Assembly: GCA_902597385.1 (NCBI GenBank) | Contig: CACJXQ010000006.1 | Span: 1 to 64,000, forward strand | DNA from: an uncultured Pseudomonadota bacterium | GTDB lineage: Bacteria > Pseudomonadota > Gammaproteobacteria > Ga0077536 | Reading direction: 5' to 3' | DNA: 64,000 bases | Shown here: piece by piece, positions 1 through 8,278 of the stretch | How the letters are laid out: every line of letters starts with the position of its first letter | Position numbering within the stretch: the first letter of the stretch is position 1 | Program-made: the position numbers and the translations under genes | The notes under the pieces: model-generated | The model's input: the letters and a program-made list of their open reading frames with translations, nothing else | Database searches by the model: none | Told to the model about the DNA's origin: nothing

Positions 1-299
1 ATTCGTATTTCGATTTCTTCGGCAGAGAAAATGTTGGACTTACCTCCAGCATCGTGAACTGTAAGATTCTTAAGACGGAGGCTCGGGCTCCAGCCCACCC
101 ATCCGCCTGAAATTTGATCAAAGTTAGTAGGAGAATTAAAAAGTAGTTCTAGCTGCGTGGTGAAATTCTCTTTATCCTCCAGCCAAAGAGGTAGCGCTAC
201 CCTGGCGATTATTAGGCAAGCCAAAAGTAGGGCAAAGAAGCTGCCATACCAAAAAGTTACAGATTTGATTACGTCTGAGAATGGTTTTCTTATATGCAT
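1..299 (-). CDS. yhdP: YhdP/AsmA-like family protein, N-terminal fragment
   Basis: This is a partial gene whose ATG (297-299) reads leftward out of the window; 99 codons are visible with no stop. The product begins MHIRKPF, followed by a hydrophobic stretch at about residues 15-35 that looks like a signal anchor. After it comes ISGGWVGWSPSLRLKNLTV, resembling the N-terminal 'W-x-G/N-x-x-P-x-L' segment of YhdP (DUF3971/TIGR02099). YhdP proteins are very large inner-membrane-anchored envelope proteins of the AsmA-like group, implicated in phospholipid transport to the outer membrane. Only about 8 percent of a typical 1,270-residue protein is visible, so the family call rests on the TM segment and this motif. 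It is transcribed divergently from alaC. Confidence 0.62.
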   Translation of the reverse strand, partial: MHIRKPFSDVIKSVTFWYGSFFALLLACLIIARVALPLWLEDKENFTTQLELLFNSPTNFDQISGGWVGWSPSLRLKNLTVHDAGGKSNIFSAEEIEIR

Positions 300-673
300 C
301 GTAAACATATCATAACTCTTTTTAATCTTTCAAAAACCTATTGTTAAATAAAGGCGAGGTTGATTGGGTTTCATCTTGTTCTTCATCAGGCCTCAAACTG
401 CTCGTTGAGGGTTTTAACAATGATAGAACAGGCTGCAATCTCTACAAGTGGCTGGATCGATTCAAAGGGTTAAATAGACTTATCCTTAATTTCGACGGCG
501 AGCATTTTAAAGGAACCTTTTGTTCCTTGTTCGGCAAGATTAGGCGATGGTCTTAGAAGCGGACTTTTAAGGTGCAATTGAGGTATTGTTGGCGGTGAAA
601 AACTGGTTAATTTCTGTAAGAAAAGGTATATTTAGAGGCAACAATCCTTATTAGTTATCTAGCTTATGTTTAT
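300..673. other. Intergenic region between divergent yhdP-like gene and alaC
   Basis: These 374 bases separate two divergent genes and should hold both promoters. I find no credible protein gene. An open stretch at 341-556 on the plus strand has a TTG start, no ribosome binding site and a composition unlike the real genes. The clearest structure is an inverted repeat at 510-528, listed separately. I cannot pick a convincing -35/-10 pair for either flanking gene. Confidence 0.5.
510..528. repeat. Perfect 7-bp inverted repeat (AAGGAAC/GTTCCTT)
   Basis: AAGGAAC at 510-516 and its exact complement GTTCCTT at 522-528 flank a 5-base loop (CTTTT). No T-run follows on the plus strand, so it is not a clean intrinsic terminator. 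It lies about 145 bases before alaC and could be an operator or a leader hairpin. Function is unknown, and chance occurrence is possible. Confidence 0.4.
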
Positions 674-1861
674 TTGTTAATTGTGAAGGAAGCATTTTCT
701 CGCATATCACGGTTGCCACCCTATGTGTTCAACCAAGTTAACGATCTAAAGTTGCAAGCTCGACGCTCTGGGGAGGACATTGTTGATTTTGGGATGGGGA
801 ACCCAGATCAACCTCCACCCAGGCATGTAATTGAAAAACTAGTGGAAGTTGCGGAGCGAGAAGACGTACATAGATATTCTGTGTCAAAGGGAATTCCGAG
901 GCTGAGAAAAGCGATTTGTCATTGGTATAAAAATAGATATGCGGTAGATCTGGATCCAGACAGCGAGGCTATCGTAACAATCGGTAGCAAGGAAGGACTT
1001 GCTCATCTGGCTATGGCTACCGTGGACAAGGGCGACGCTGTCTTGGTGCCAAATCCAGCATATCCGATTCACCCATATGGTTTCGTTATTGCTGGGGCAG
1101 ATATTCGACATGTGCCAATCGGAGACGATATCGATTTTTTTGCCGAATTACAGAATGCGATTAAAAATACCTGGCCTCGTCCTAAAATGTTGCTGCTTAA
1201 TTTTCCTAGCAACCCTACCACTCAGTGTGTTGACCTAGAATTTTTTAAAAAAGTTGTAGAAATAGCAAGAGAAAATGGAATTTACGTAGTTCACGATTTG
1301 GCCTATGCCGATCTTGTTTATGACGGTTATGAAGCGCCATCCATATTGCAGGTGCCAGGTAGTAGAGATGTTGCGGTTGAGTTTTTTTCGCTATCTAAAA
1401 GTTATAATATGCCAGGCTGGAGGGTGGGTTTTATGGTTGGAAACCAAGAATTGGTTGGCGCCCTCGGTCGTTTGAAATCCTATTTAGATTACGGGACATT
1501 TACGCCAATCCAGGTGGCGGCTATCGCTGCGTTAGAAGGCTCCCAGGAATGTGTTCATGACATTTGTCGAATGTACCAAATGAGAAGAGATGTACTTTGC
1601 GATGGTATGGAAGCCTCTGGTTGGAGGGTAGACAGACCCTTAGGAACCATGTTTGTTTGGGCTAGAATACCGGATGAATTTGCTAAGCTTGGGTCACTTG
1701 ATTTTTCTAAGCTTCTATTGAAAAAGGCTAGGGTGGCGACCTCACCGGGTATTGGTTTCGGTGAATATGGTGATTCCCATGTTCGCTTTGCTTTAATTGA
1801 AAATTTGCACAGGACCAGGCAGGCGGTTAGGGGAATAAAAGAAATGATGCGGGATTTATAG
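674..1861 (+). CDS. alaC: Glutamate-pyruvate aminotransferase AlaC
   Basis: A cytoplasmic PLP-dependent class I/II aminotransferase that makes alanine from pyruvate and glutamate. The 395-residue protein closely follows E. coli AlaC throughout: [11 protein letters not shown] near the N-terminus, [10 protein letters not shown] at 37-46, [12 protein letters not shown] at 101-112, [11 protein letters not shown] at 176-186, [12 protein letters not shown] at 207-218, and [16 protein letters not shown] with the PLP-binding lysine at K242. The C-terminal [20 protein letters not shown] includes the substrate-carboxylate arginine region. The start is either TTG 674 or GTG 683; neither has a clear ribosome binding site, and 674 gives the family's usual N-terminal length. 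hom follows directly, so the aspartate-family genes may be co-transcribed with it. Confidence 0.93.
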   Translation: MLIVKEAFSRISRLPPYVFNQVNDLKLQARRSGEDIVDFGMGNPDQPPPRHVIEKLVEVAEREDVHRYSVSKGIPRLRKAICHWYKNRYAVDLDPDSEAIVTIGSKEGLAHLAMATVDKGDAVLVPNPAYPIHPYGFVIAGADIRHVPIGDDIDFFAELQNAIKNTWPRPKMLLLNFPSNPTTQCVDLEFFKKVVEIARENGIYVVHDLAYADLVYDGYEAPSILQVPGSRDVAVEFFSLSKSYNMPGWRVGFMVGNQELVGALGRLKSYLDYGTFTPIQVAAIAALEGSQECVHDICRMYQMRRDVLCDGMEASGWRVDRPLGTMFVWARIPDEFAKLGSLDFSKLLLKKARVATSPGIGFGEYGDSHVRFALIENLHRTRQAVRGIKEMMRDL

Positions 1862-1877
1862 TTTGGTATCGATAAAT

Positions 1878-3188
1878 ATGAGTAAGTCTAAAGATATATT
1901 GAATGTTGGAGTTTTAGGGCTAGGAACCGTTGGTGGTGGGGTGGTATCTGCTTTACAAAGTTCTCCTGAATTGTTTGAGTCAAGATCAGGAAAACATATT
2001 AAGGTTGTAGCGGCCTGTGTGAGAAATCCGAATAAAAATAGATCTGCAATAGCGATGAATTTTCCTATTACCTCTAACCCTTTTGATATTGTAGAGGATC
2101 CGAAAATAGATTTAGTTTTGGAGTTGATCGGGGGTGTGGAACCGGCGAGGAGACTGGTTTTGACAGCTTTAAATAATGGTAAAAATGTGGTTACTGCAAA
2201 CAAGGCTCTCTTGGCAGTACATGGCGAGGAGATCTTTAGACTGGCCGCAGAAAAGAATTGTTTTGTTGGTTATGAAGCCGCTGTAGCTGGGGGCATTCCT
2301 ATAATAAAAGTGATCAGGGAAGGGCTTGTCGCAAATAAAATTACAAAGCTTCATGGCATCATAAACGGCACTTGTAATTATATACTCACTGGAATGGAGA
2401 AGCATCAAAGTGCTTTCGACGATATTCTGATTGAGGCGCAACAAAAAGGTTTTGCTGAAGAAGACCCAAGCTTTGATATTGGAGGTATAGATGCAGCACA
2501 TAAGTTGACTATTCTCGCGTCTTTACTCTTTAAGATTCCATTAGAACTCGATAAAATTTCTGTCGTAGGCATTGCGGATGTTGAACTGGAAGATATAAAT
2601 TACGCGAAGAAACTTGGATACAAGATAAAACATCTAGCCGTTGCCGAGAAATCCGAAAACGGAGTTGAACTTAGGGTTGGTCCTGCTTTGGTCCCCGAGA
2701 CTGACATGCTTAGTAAAGTAGATGAAGAAATGAATGCGATTAGATTAGAAGGCAATCTACTAGGTCCTTTACTAATGTCAGGAGCGGGAGCGGGAGCGGG
2801 CCCAACTGCCTCGTCAGTGTTATCTGATATAGTTGATTCAATTAGGAACTCGAAACTAGAATGGGCTTCAGTTATCACAAATAACAGTGATAATGAACCT
2901 TCGAGTGATTTAGTTATAACAGCAGAGCAGACAATCGCTAGTGCTTTTTATTATAGATTAGTCGCTAGTAACGAGCCGGGAATGCTCGCCTCCATTACCA
3001 ATATTCTGGCTGCTAACAACATAAGTATTGAAGCAGTAATACAAGATGAGGAGGGCAAAAAGGCGGACAGGGTGCCCATTTTGATAGTTACTGAGAAAAT
3101 AAAGCAGCGTCAAGCAGATGCGACTCGCCTAGCACTATCCGAGATGCCGGGTATTTTTAGCCCCGTCAAGCAGTTTAGAGTTAAATAG
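1878..3188 (+). CDS. hom: Homoserine dehydrogenase
   Basis: Reduces aspartate semialdehyde to homoserine with NAD(P)H in the threonine and methionine pathway (cytoplasm). The 436-residue protein has the Rossmann motif GVLGLGTVGGGV (residues 11-22), the TANKALLA stretch, the catalytic domain with GIINGTCNYILT and GFAEEDPSFDIGGIDAAHK, and a C-terminal ACT domain (about 350-436, NEPGMLASITNILAANNISI) for feedback control, probably by threonine. It is a stand-alone enzyme, not fused to aspartokinase. I chose ATG 1878 over an in-frame TTG at 1863, which would add five residues before MSKSKDIL. The usual GRGAGGGPTAS loop reads GAGAGAGPTAS, encoded by three tandem GAGCGG units near 2781. thrC starts one base after the stop. 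Confidence 0.95.
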   Translation: MSKSKDILNVGVLGLGTVGGGVVSALQSSPELFESRSGKHIKVVAACVRNPNKNRSAIAMNFPITSNPFDIVEDPKIDLVLELIGGVEPARRLVLTALNNGKNVVTANKALLAVHGEEIFRLAAEKNCFVGYEAAVAGGIPIIKVIREGLVANKITKLHGIINGTCNYILTGMEKHQSAFDDILIEAQQKGFAEEDPSFDIGGIDAAHKLTILASLLFKIPLELDKISVVGIADVELEDINYAKKLGYKIKHLAVAEKSENGVELRVGPALVPETDMLSKVDEEMNAIRLEGNLLGPLLMSGAGAGAGPTASSVLSDIVDSIRNSKLEWASVITNNSDNEPSSDLVITAEQTIASAFYYRLVASNEPGMLASITNILAANNISIEAVIQDEEGKKADRVPILIVTEKIKQRQADATRLALSEMPGIFSPVKQFRVK

Positions 3189-3189
3189 G

Positions 3190-4305
3190 ATGACTAAAAT
3201 GCTAAATGGTGGGTTAATTAAAAAGTATAGCGATCGTTTACCATTGGATTCAGATGGAGAAGTAGTAACCCTTCACGAGGGTGCGACTCCTTTATTGCAC
3301 CTTAAAAACTTGGAAATTTGCAACTCTAAAGGGGTCAGGTTATTCGCGAAGTTTGAGGGGCTTAATCCCACTGGATCCTTCAAGGATCGAGGAATGACTG
3401 TGGCAATAACTCAAGCTCTTCGTGAAGGGTACAAGGCGGTTATTTGTGCATCGACTGGGAACACCTCAGCTTCCGCAGCTGCCTATGCGGCAAGAGCTGG
3501 TTTGCCCTGCTTCGTTATTATTCCATCGGGTAAAATCGCGTTGGGCAAACTAGCGCAGGCCGTCGCGCACGGGGCAGTTGTGTTACAAATCGAAGGAAAC
3601 TTTGATGCCGGCATGGAAATTGTAAAAGAAATGGCTCAAACACAAGGTTTGGCTGTTGTTAATTCAGTGAATCCATATCGTTTACAAGGCCAAAAAACAG
3701 CGGCGTTTGAAATAATAGATGAGCTTGGTGAAGTCCCCGATTATCATTGTATACCTGTAGGAAACGCAGGCAATATTAGTGCTTATTGGATGGGGTTTTG
3801 TGAGTATAGTGGATACAAACTTCCGGTACACGATATCTATCACTATCAACGAACTACCATTGCCAAAAAGCGGCCAATAATGCTCGGCTATCAAGCTGCA
3901 GGGGCAGCTCCACTAGTGAATAAAGAAATAGTTGATAATCCTGAGACCATAGCTACTGCCATTCGGATTGGTAACCCACAATCCTTGAGTTTAGCAAAAA
4001 AGGCCAGCGAAGATTCGGAGGGTTGGTTTGAAAGTCTAGACGATGAAGAGATTATAAAGAATCAAAAATTACTAGCCCAACATGAGGGGATTTTTTGTGA
4101 GCCGGCGTCAGCGATATCAGTAGGGGGGGCTTTGAAAGATATAGAGAGGGGAAAAATTAAAGAAGGTAGTGTGGTTACTTGTACCCTTACAGGTCATGGA
4201 CTGAAAGATCCTGATATAGTGATCGACAAATTCAACATGAATGTAGTGGAAGTTCCAGCGAATCGCAAGGCGGTTGCGGAGATTATTGGACGTTATATCT
4301 CTTGA
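3190..4305 (+). CDS. thrC: Threonine synthase
   Basis: PLP enzyme that converts O-phosphohomoserine to threonine, the last step of the pathway begun by hom upstream. The PLP lysine is K65 in NPTGSFKDRGM. CASTGNTSASAAAYAARAG and VPVGNAGNISAYWMGF form the cofactor-phosphate and substrate loops, and GIFCEPASAISVGG lies near the C-terminus. At 371 residues it is the shorter bacterial fold-type II form. The loop after YWMGF (CEYSGYKLPVHDIYHYQ) looks slightly longer than usual. The stop of hom and the ATG at 3190 are nearly contiguous. A second ATG at 3199 has a better placed AGGA, so the true start may be three codons later. Confidence 0.95.
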   Translation: MTKMLNGGLIKKYSDRLPLDSDGEVVTLHEGATPLLHLKNLEICNSKGVRLFAKFEGLNPTGSFKDRGMTVAITQALREGYKAVICASTGNTSASAAAYAARAGLPCFVIIPSGKIALGKLAQAVAHGAVVLQIEGNFDAGMEIVKEMAQTQGLAVVNSVNPYRLQGQKTAAFEIIDELGEVPDYHCIPVGNAGNISAYWMGFCEYSGYKLPVHDIYHYQRTTIAKKRPIMLGYQAAGAAPLVNKEIVDNPETIATAIRIGNPQSLSLAKKASEDSEGWFESLDDEEIIKNQKLLAQHEGIFCEPASAISVGGALKDIERGKIKEGSVVTCTLTGHGLKDPDIVIDKFNMNVVEVPANRKAVAEIIGRYIS

Positions 4306-4356
4306 GTTTTAATGGAAGGCAGCCTGATAGCGAACTGAAATCGGAGCCTTAGAGCT

Positions 4357-5385
4357 TTGAGTAGAGAGCTTGTCATCCTTTTTCCTGATTTTTTTTCCTT
4401 TGCAAGTGAAGGAAAGAGAAGCGGTTCAAATTTCTCTCGCAGTTGTGAGAGTGTTTTCACAAGTTTCTTTTCCTATTCGGGCCAATATGAAGGCTATGAA
4501 AAAGAATTACTCGATGTTTTTGGTTTAAAGGCGGAACGGAGTAGCGTTCAAAGTTCCTTAATCAATATTTTGGCCACAAATGATCTAGAAGATAATGACG
4601 AGAACGTTATTCTAAGAGCAGATCCAGTGTATTTAAAAGCTGACCAAAATAGGGTTTTTCTTTTTGATGGCCAAGCTTTGGCGATCGATAATGGCGAAGC
4701 GGAAGAAATATTGGGTGAATTAAATGATCTTTACTCTGATGAGTTATTCTATTTTACTGTGGGAAAAAAACCGTGGCGATGGTACCTGAGGGGAAGTGGG
4801 TATAATCCGCCAGAAGGAGATTCTCCCCTTACGTTAAGAGGTTCTCCGCTAGAAGTAGCGGAAAACGAACGTCAAAATATGGGAGAGCTAAAAACTCTCC
4901 TAACCGAAGTTCAGATGATCTTGCATGCTTCTAGTATCAATGAAGTCCGAACGGGTAGAAACGTCCTTCCGATAAACAGTTTGTGGTTCTGGGGGTACGA
5001 GAGGTCACCAAAAAATTATTCTTACAAAACTCGGAAATCCACTTTAATAACTAATTGCGATTTGGCTCAAAATATTGCGACTGATGCTAGAATGAATTGG
5101 ATTGACCTAGAGGTGTTTAATGAGAGTAAATTTGAAGACGTTAAAGCTGATGGTCTGATAATAATTGATCCTACTGAATTTGAATCACTAAGGAGTTTCT
5201 TGGAGAAAATATTGATAAATCTCTTTGCCCAAATAAGAACCGGTACTTTGCGTAGAGTGCGTCTAATTACGAGGCTTGGGCATTTTAGGGTCACGCCCCT
5301 TTCAAGATTAAAGTTTTGGAAGCGAAGGGTAGCATTTTTAGAGGCGACGAATAGGCAATCCGAACTGGGAGATCAGCTATTTTGA
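4357..5385 (+). CDS. rpfE: RpfE/COG4255-family protein
   Basis: A 342-residue protein of the family called RpfE in Xanthomonas (COG4255), sometimes annotated as a cofactor-independent phosphoglycerate-mutase-like protein. Evidence is the central block HASSINEVRTGRNVLPINSL followed by WFWGYE, which resembles the family signature, plus the gene order rpfE-recJ-prfB-lysS, matching genes grouped in the Xanthomonas rpf region. The biochemical function is not established, and I see no full set of metal ligands of a true phosphoglycerate mutase. The start is TTG 4357 with a good GGAG at 4343-4346. The stop overlaps the recJ start in a TTGA, so the two are translationally coupled. Confidence 0.7.
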   Translation: MSRELVILFPDFFSFASEGKRSGSNFSRSCESVFTSFFSYSGQYEGYEKELLDVFGLKAERSSVQSSLINILATNDLEDNDENVILRADPVYLKADQNRVFLFDGQALAIDNGEAEEILGELNDLYSDELFYFTVGKKPWRWYLRGSGYNPPEGDSPLTLRGSPLEVAENERQNMGELKTLLTEVQMILHASSINEVRTGRNVLPINSLWFWGYERSPKNYSYKTRKSTLITNCDLAQNIATDARMNWIDLEVFNESKFEDVKADGLIIIDPTEFESLRSFLEKILINLFAQIRTGTLRRVRLITRLGHFRVTPLSRLKFWKRRVAFLEATNRQSELGDQLF

Positions 5386-7124
5386 AAGCTCAAAAACAGG
5401 TCGTCAGAAGGGCCTGTCCCTCCGGGAATAACCTTCCGTCTACTCTGAAAGATGTCACCTGTCGAGTTCTCGCTGGTAGGGGGATACTTAATATAGATCA
5501 GTTAGACTTATCTCTATCCAAATTGTTTACCAATGATAAATTTTCAGGTATCTACAAGGCTGCAGATATCATAATTGAGGTAGCTGAATCGAAAGGGAAA
5601 ATATTGATTGTTGGAGATTATGATGCGGATGGCGCAACCAGTACGGCTTTAGGTTTACTGGCCTTCTCTTCAATGGGAATAGAGCATATAGATCACTTGA
5701 TTCCTAACAGATTCGATCTGGGTTATGGCCTAAGTCCCGAGCTAGTTGAAGTTGCGAATGAATTACATCAGCCAGAGTTGATTTTGACCGTCGACAACGG
5801 CATAAGTAGTGTAAATGCCGTGGAACGCGCTAAAGAAATTGGTATCAAGGTTGTAATTACAGACCATCATCTGCCGGGTAATATATTGCCTGCAGCAGAC
5901 GCTTTGGTGAACCCCTGTCTAGAGGACAATGCTTTTGAGTCTAACAATCTCGCAGGCGTTGGGGTCGTTTTCTACTTGCTAGGTGCGATTAGAGAAAGAC
6001 TCAAAAACAAAGGCTGGTTTACAAAAAAAGCAATAGAAGTGCCGAAGCTGGTTTCTTTTATTGATCTTGTGGCGCTAGGTACCGTGGCAGATTTAGTATC
6101 TTTAGATCAGAACAATCGTAGGATGGTTCAAGCAGGCTTGAGGTTAATCAGAAGCGGAAAAGGTAACCTAGGTATTCTTGCTTTGTTATCTCAAGCTGGT
6201 AGGAATCTAGCAACTCTAACTGCGGAAGATTTGGCCTACTCCGTGGCCCCTCAATTAAACGCTGCCGGCCGAATGAGTAATATGTCCCTGGGAATAGAAT
6301 GTCTTTTAGCGACGGATGAAGCTGTTAGCGTGAGTAGAGCGCAAAAATTGTTTGAGTTAAATAACCAACGAAAATTAGTTGAGCGAAATATGCAAGATGA
6401 AGCAATCCAAATAGTTGGGGAAATAGTTAAAGGCCAGAAGCAGCAGGTGTTACCCGATGGGTTCTGTCTGTATAAAGAGGATTGGCATGAAGGTGTGGTT
6501 GGAATCGTAGCTTCACGAGTCAAGGAGATATTTCATCGTCCAACTGTTGTTTTTGCTAAGGGCAAAAATGGGGTTTTGAAAGGTTCTGCTCGGTCAATAA
6601 ACGGCATACACATAAGGGACGTATTGGCCGAAATTGCGAATGTAAAACCAACTTTAATATTGCGTTTTGGGGGGCATGCTATGGCTGCAGGACTCAGCTT
6701 GTCATCTACAAAAATCACAGAATTCAGTGAGCTGTTTTCGTCTATTCTATCCAAACAAATGAATGAATCTCTCTTACAAGAGATCATCACAACCGATGGA
6801 AGCTTGGATGCAACGGATTTCGATTTGGAGTTGGCACAAGAACTATCTGAGGTAAGTCCTTGGGGACAAGGTTTTCCCGCTCCAACTTTCGACGGTGTTT
6901 TTGATATAATTAGAAGTAGGGTAGTGGGCATAAGGCACGTTAGTCTCGTATTAGGGGTGCCGAATTCGGCTCAACAGGTCTCTGCAATAGCCTTCAATGC
7001 ATTAGAAGAATCTTGGTGGGTTGAAAAATCCAAGGTGAAACTTGTCTTCAGGCTAACAGTGAATAATTACCGCGAGAGAGAGTCTCTCCAACTTAATATT
7101 TTGCATGGCACCTTGGTTAACTGA
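5382..7124 (+). CDS. recJ: Single-stranded-DNA-specific exonuclease RecJ
   Basis: 5'-3' exonuclease on single-stranded DNA, acting in recombination and mismatch repair. The 580 residues match the family length (E. coli 577). DHH-superfamily motifs are present: VGDYDADGATST (metal aspartates D79, D81, D83), ILTVDNGISS near 134-143, ITDHHLPG (D161, H162, H163), ALGTVADLV (232-240), and the DHHA1 motif GGHAMAAG (430-437). A C-terminal OB-fold region follows. The start is TTG at 5382-5384, overlapping the rpfE stop by four bases, which suggests translational coupling. Confidence 0.95.
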   Translation: MKAQKQVVRRACPSGNNLPSTLKDVTCRVLAGRGILNIDQLDLSLSKLFTNDKFSGIYKAADIIIEVAESKGKILIVGDYDADGATSTALGLLAFSSMGIEHIDHLIPNRFDLGYGLSPELVEVANELHQPELILTVDNGISSVNAVERAKEIGIKVVITDHHLPGNILPAADALVNPCLEDNAFESNNLAGVGVVFYLLGAIRERLKNKGWFTKKAIEVPKLVSFIDLVALGTVADLVSLDQNNRRMVQAGLRLIRSGKGNLGILALLSQAGRNLATLTAEDLAYSVAPQLNAAGRMSNMSLGIECLLATDEAVSVSRAQKLFELNNQRKLVERNMQDEAIQIVGEIVKGQKQQVLPDGFCLYKEDWHEGVVGIVASRVKEIFHRPTVVFAKGKNGVLKGSARSINGIHIRDVLAEIANVKPTLILRFGGHAMAAGLSLSSTKITEFSELFSSILSKQMNESLLQEIITTDGSLDATDFDLELAQELSEVSPWGQGFPAPTFDGVFDIIRSRVVGIRHVSLVLGVPNSAQQVSAIAFNALEESWWVEKSKVKLVFRLTVNNYRERESLQLNILHGTLVN

Positions 7125-7167
7125 AATAATAAATGCGAAATCTGTATCTGTAAGTGGAATACAAGCA

Positions 7168-8263
7168 ATGGAAAAAAATTTATTACAAACCGAAATTAAT
7201 GATTTAGAAAAGCGTTGCACCGCTTTGAGGGGGTATCTTTGACTATTCTGCAAAAGTTCAGAGAATCGAAGCAATTGAAGAAAAACTCAGTGAGCCAGAA
7301 ATTTGGAAAAACAACTCCCTTATGGAGCAACTAAGCAAAGAGAAGTCGTCCTTAGAAAAGGTTACCCAACCTCTTGATGGGTTGGTAGTTAAGTTGAAAG
7401 ACACGGGAGAGCTTTTTTCTCTCGCTTTGCTAGAAAAGGATTTGGACACGCTAGAGGTTATTGAGTGTGATCTTACAGAGATAAAGAGGACAGTCGAACA
7501 GTTAGAATTTCGGAGAATGTTTTCGCAAGAGGCAGATGAGTGTGGGGCTTTTCTGGATATTCAAGCAGGATCAGGTGGTACTGAAGCTCAAGATTGGGCG
7601 GAAATGCTCCTGAGAATGTACCTGAAATGGGCGGAATCCAAAGGTTTTTCTTCTGAGGTGTTGGAGATCTCGGCAGGCGAGGTTGCTGGTATAAAAAGTG
7701 CCACAATAAGGTTGCAGGGAGAGCACGCGTTCGGCTGGGCTCGAACAGAAACAGGTGTACATAGGTTGGTAAGAAAATCCCCCTTTGATTCAGGTAGTCG
7801 AAGACACACTTCGTTTGCTTCCGTCTTTGTTTCTCCAGAGATTGATGATTCGATTGAGATAGAACTTAATCCCTCGGACATTAGGATCGATACTTACCGT
7901 GCCAGCGGAGCCGGGGGACAACATGTTAATAAAACTGATTCAGCTGTGCGATTAACTCATGGGCCAAGCGGAGTAGTAGTGCAGTGTCAAAATCAACGGT
8001 CGCAGCACAAGAATAAAGATCAGGCTATGAAACTGCTCAAGGGGCGGCTCTATGAGATAGAAATTTTGAAGCGTCGAGAAGCGATAAAGGAAGTAGAGGA
8101 AAATAAGTCCGATATAGGTTGGGGCTCTCAAATCAGATCCTATGTTTTGGATCAATCAAGGATAAAAGACTTAAGAACAGGCCGTGAAACTGGTAATGTT
8201 CAAGCTGTTTTGGACGGTTTCCTTGATCCCTTTATCGAGGAAAGTTTAAAAAAGGGTCTATAA
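7168..8263 (+). CDS. prfB: Peptide chain release factor 2 (programmed +1 frameshift)
   Basis: RF2 recognises UAA and UGA stop codons. The gene must be read in two frames. Translation starts at ATG 7168, runs 24 codons to CTT (7237-7239), meets an in-frame TGA at 7240-7242, and shifts +1 to read GAC at 7241-7243, continuing to 8263. The full product is 364 residues (E. coli 365). The codon-recognition tripeptide SPF falls at about 204-206, and GGQ, which triggers peptide release, at 249-251 ([16 protein letters not shown]). Without the shift only an internal ATG at 7322 would be called, losing the first 51 residues. The shift makes RF2 synthesis self-limiting. lysS follows 15 bases later, as in many gammaproteobacteria. 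Confidence 0.97.
7228..7243 (+). promoter_or_regulatory. prfB programmed +1 frameshift site
   Basis: The string AGG GGG TAT CTT TGA C is the canonical RF2 recoding signal. It has a Shine-Dalgarno-like AGGGGG (7228-7233) three bases before the slippery CTT, then the weak stop context TGAC. When RF2 is scarce, the ribosome slips forward one base on CTT and reads GAC. It matches the E. coli site exactly at these positions. Confidence 0.97.
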
Positions 8264-8278
8264 GATTGAGGAAAATCA

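Noticed and set aside
341-556. 71-codon ORF between yhdP and alaC
   Set aside because: No ribosome binding site, a TTG start, no recognisable sequence and a position in a divergent promoter region.
7240-7242. Frameshift error in prfB
   Set aside because: The break coincides exactly with the known RF2 recoding signal, so it is biological.
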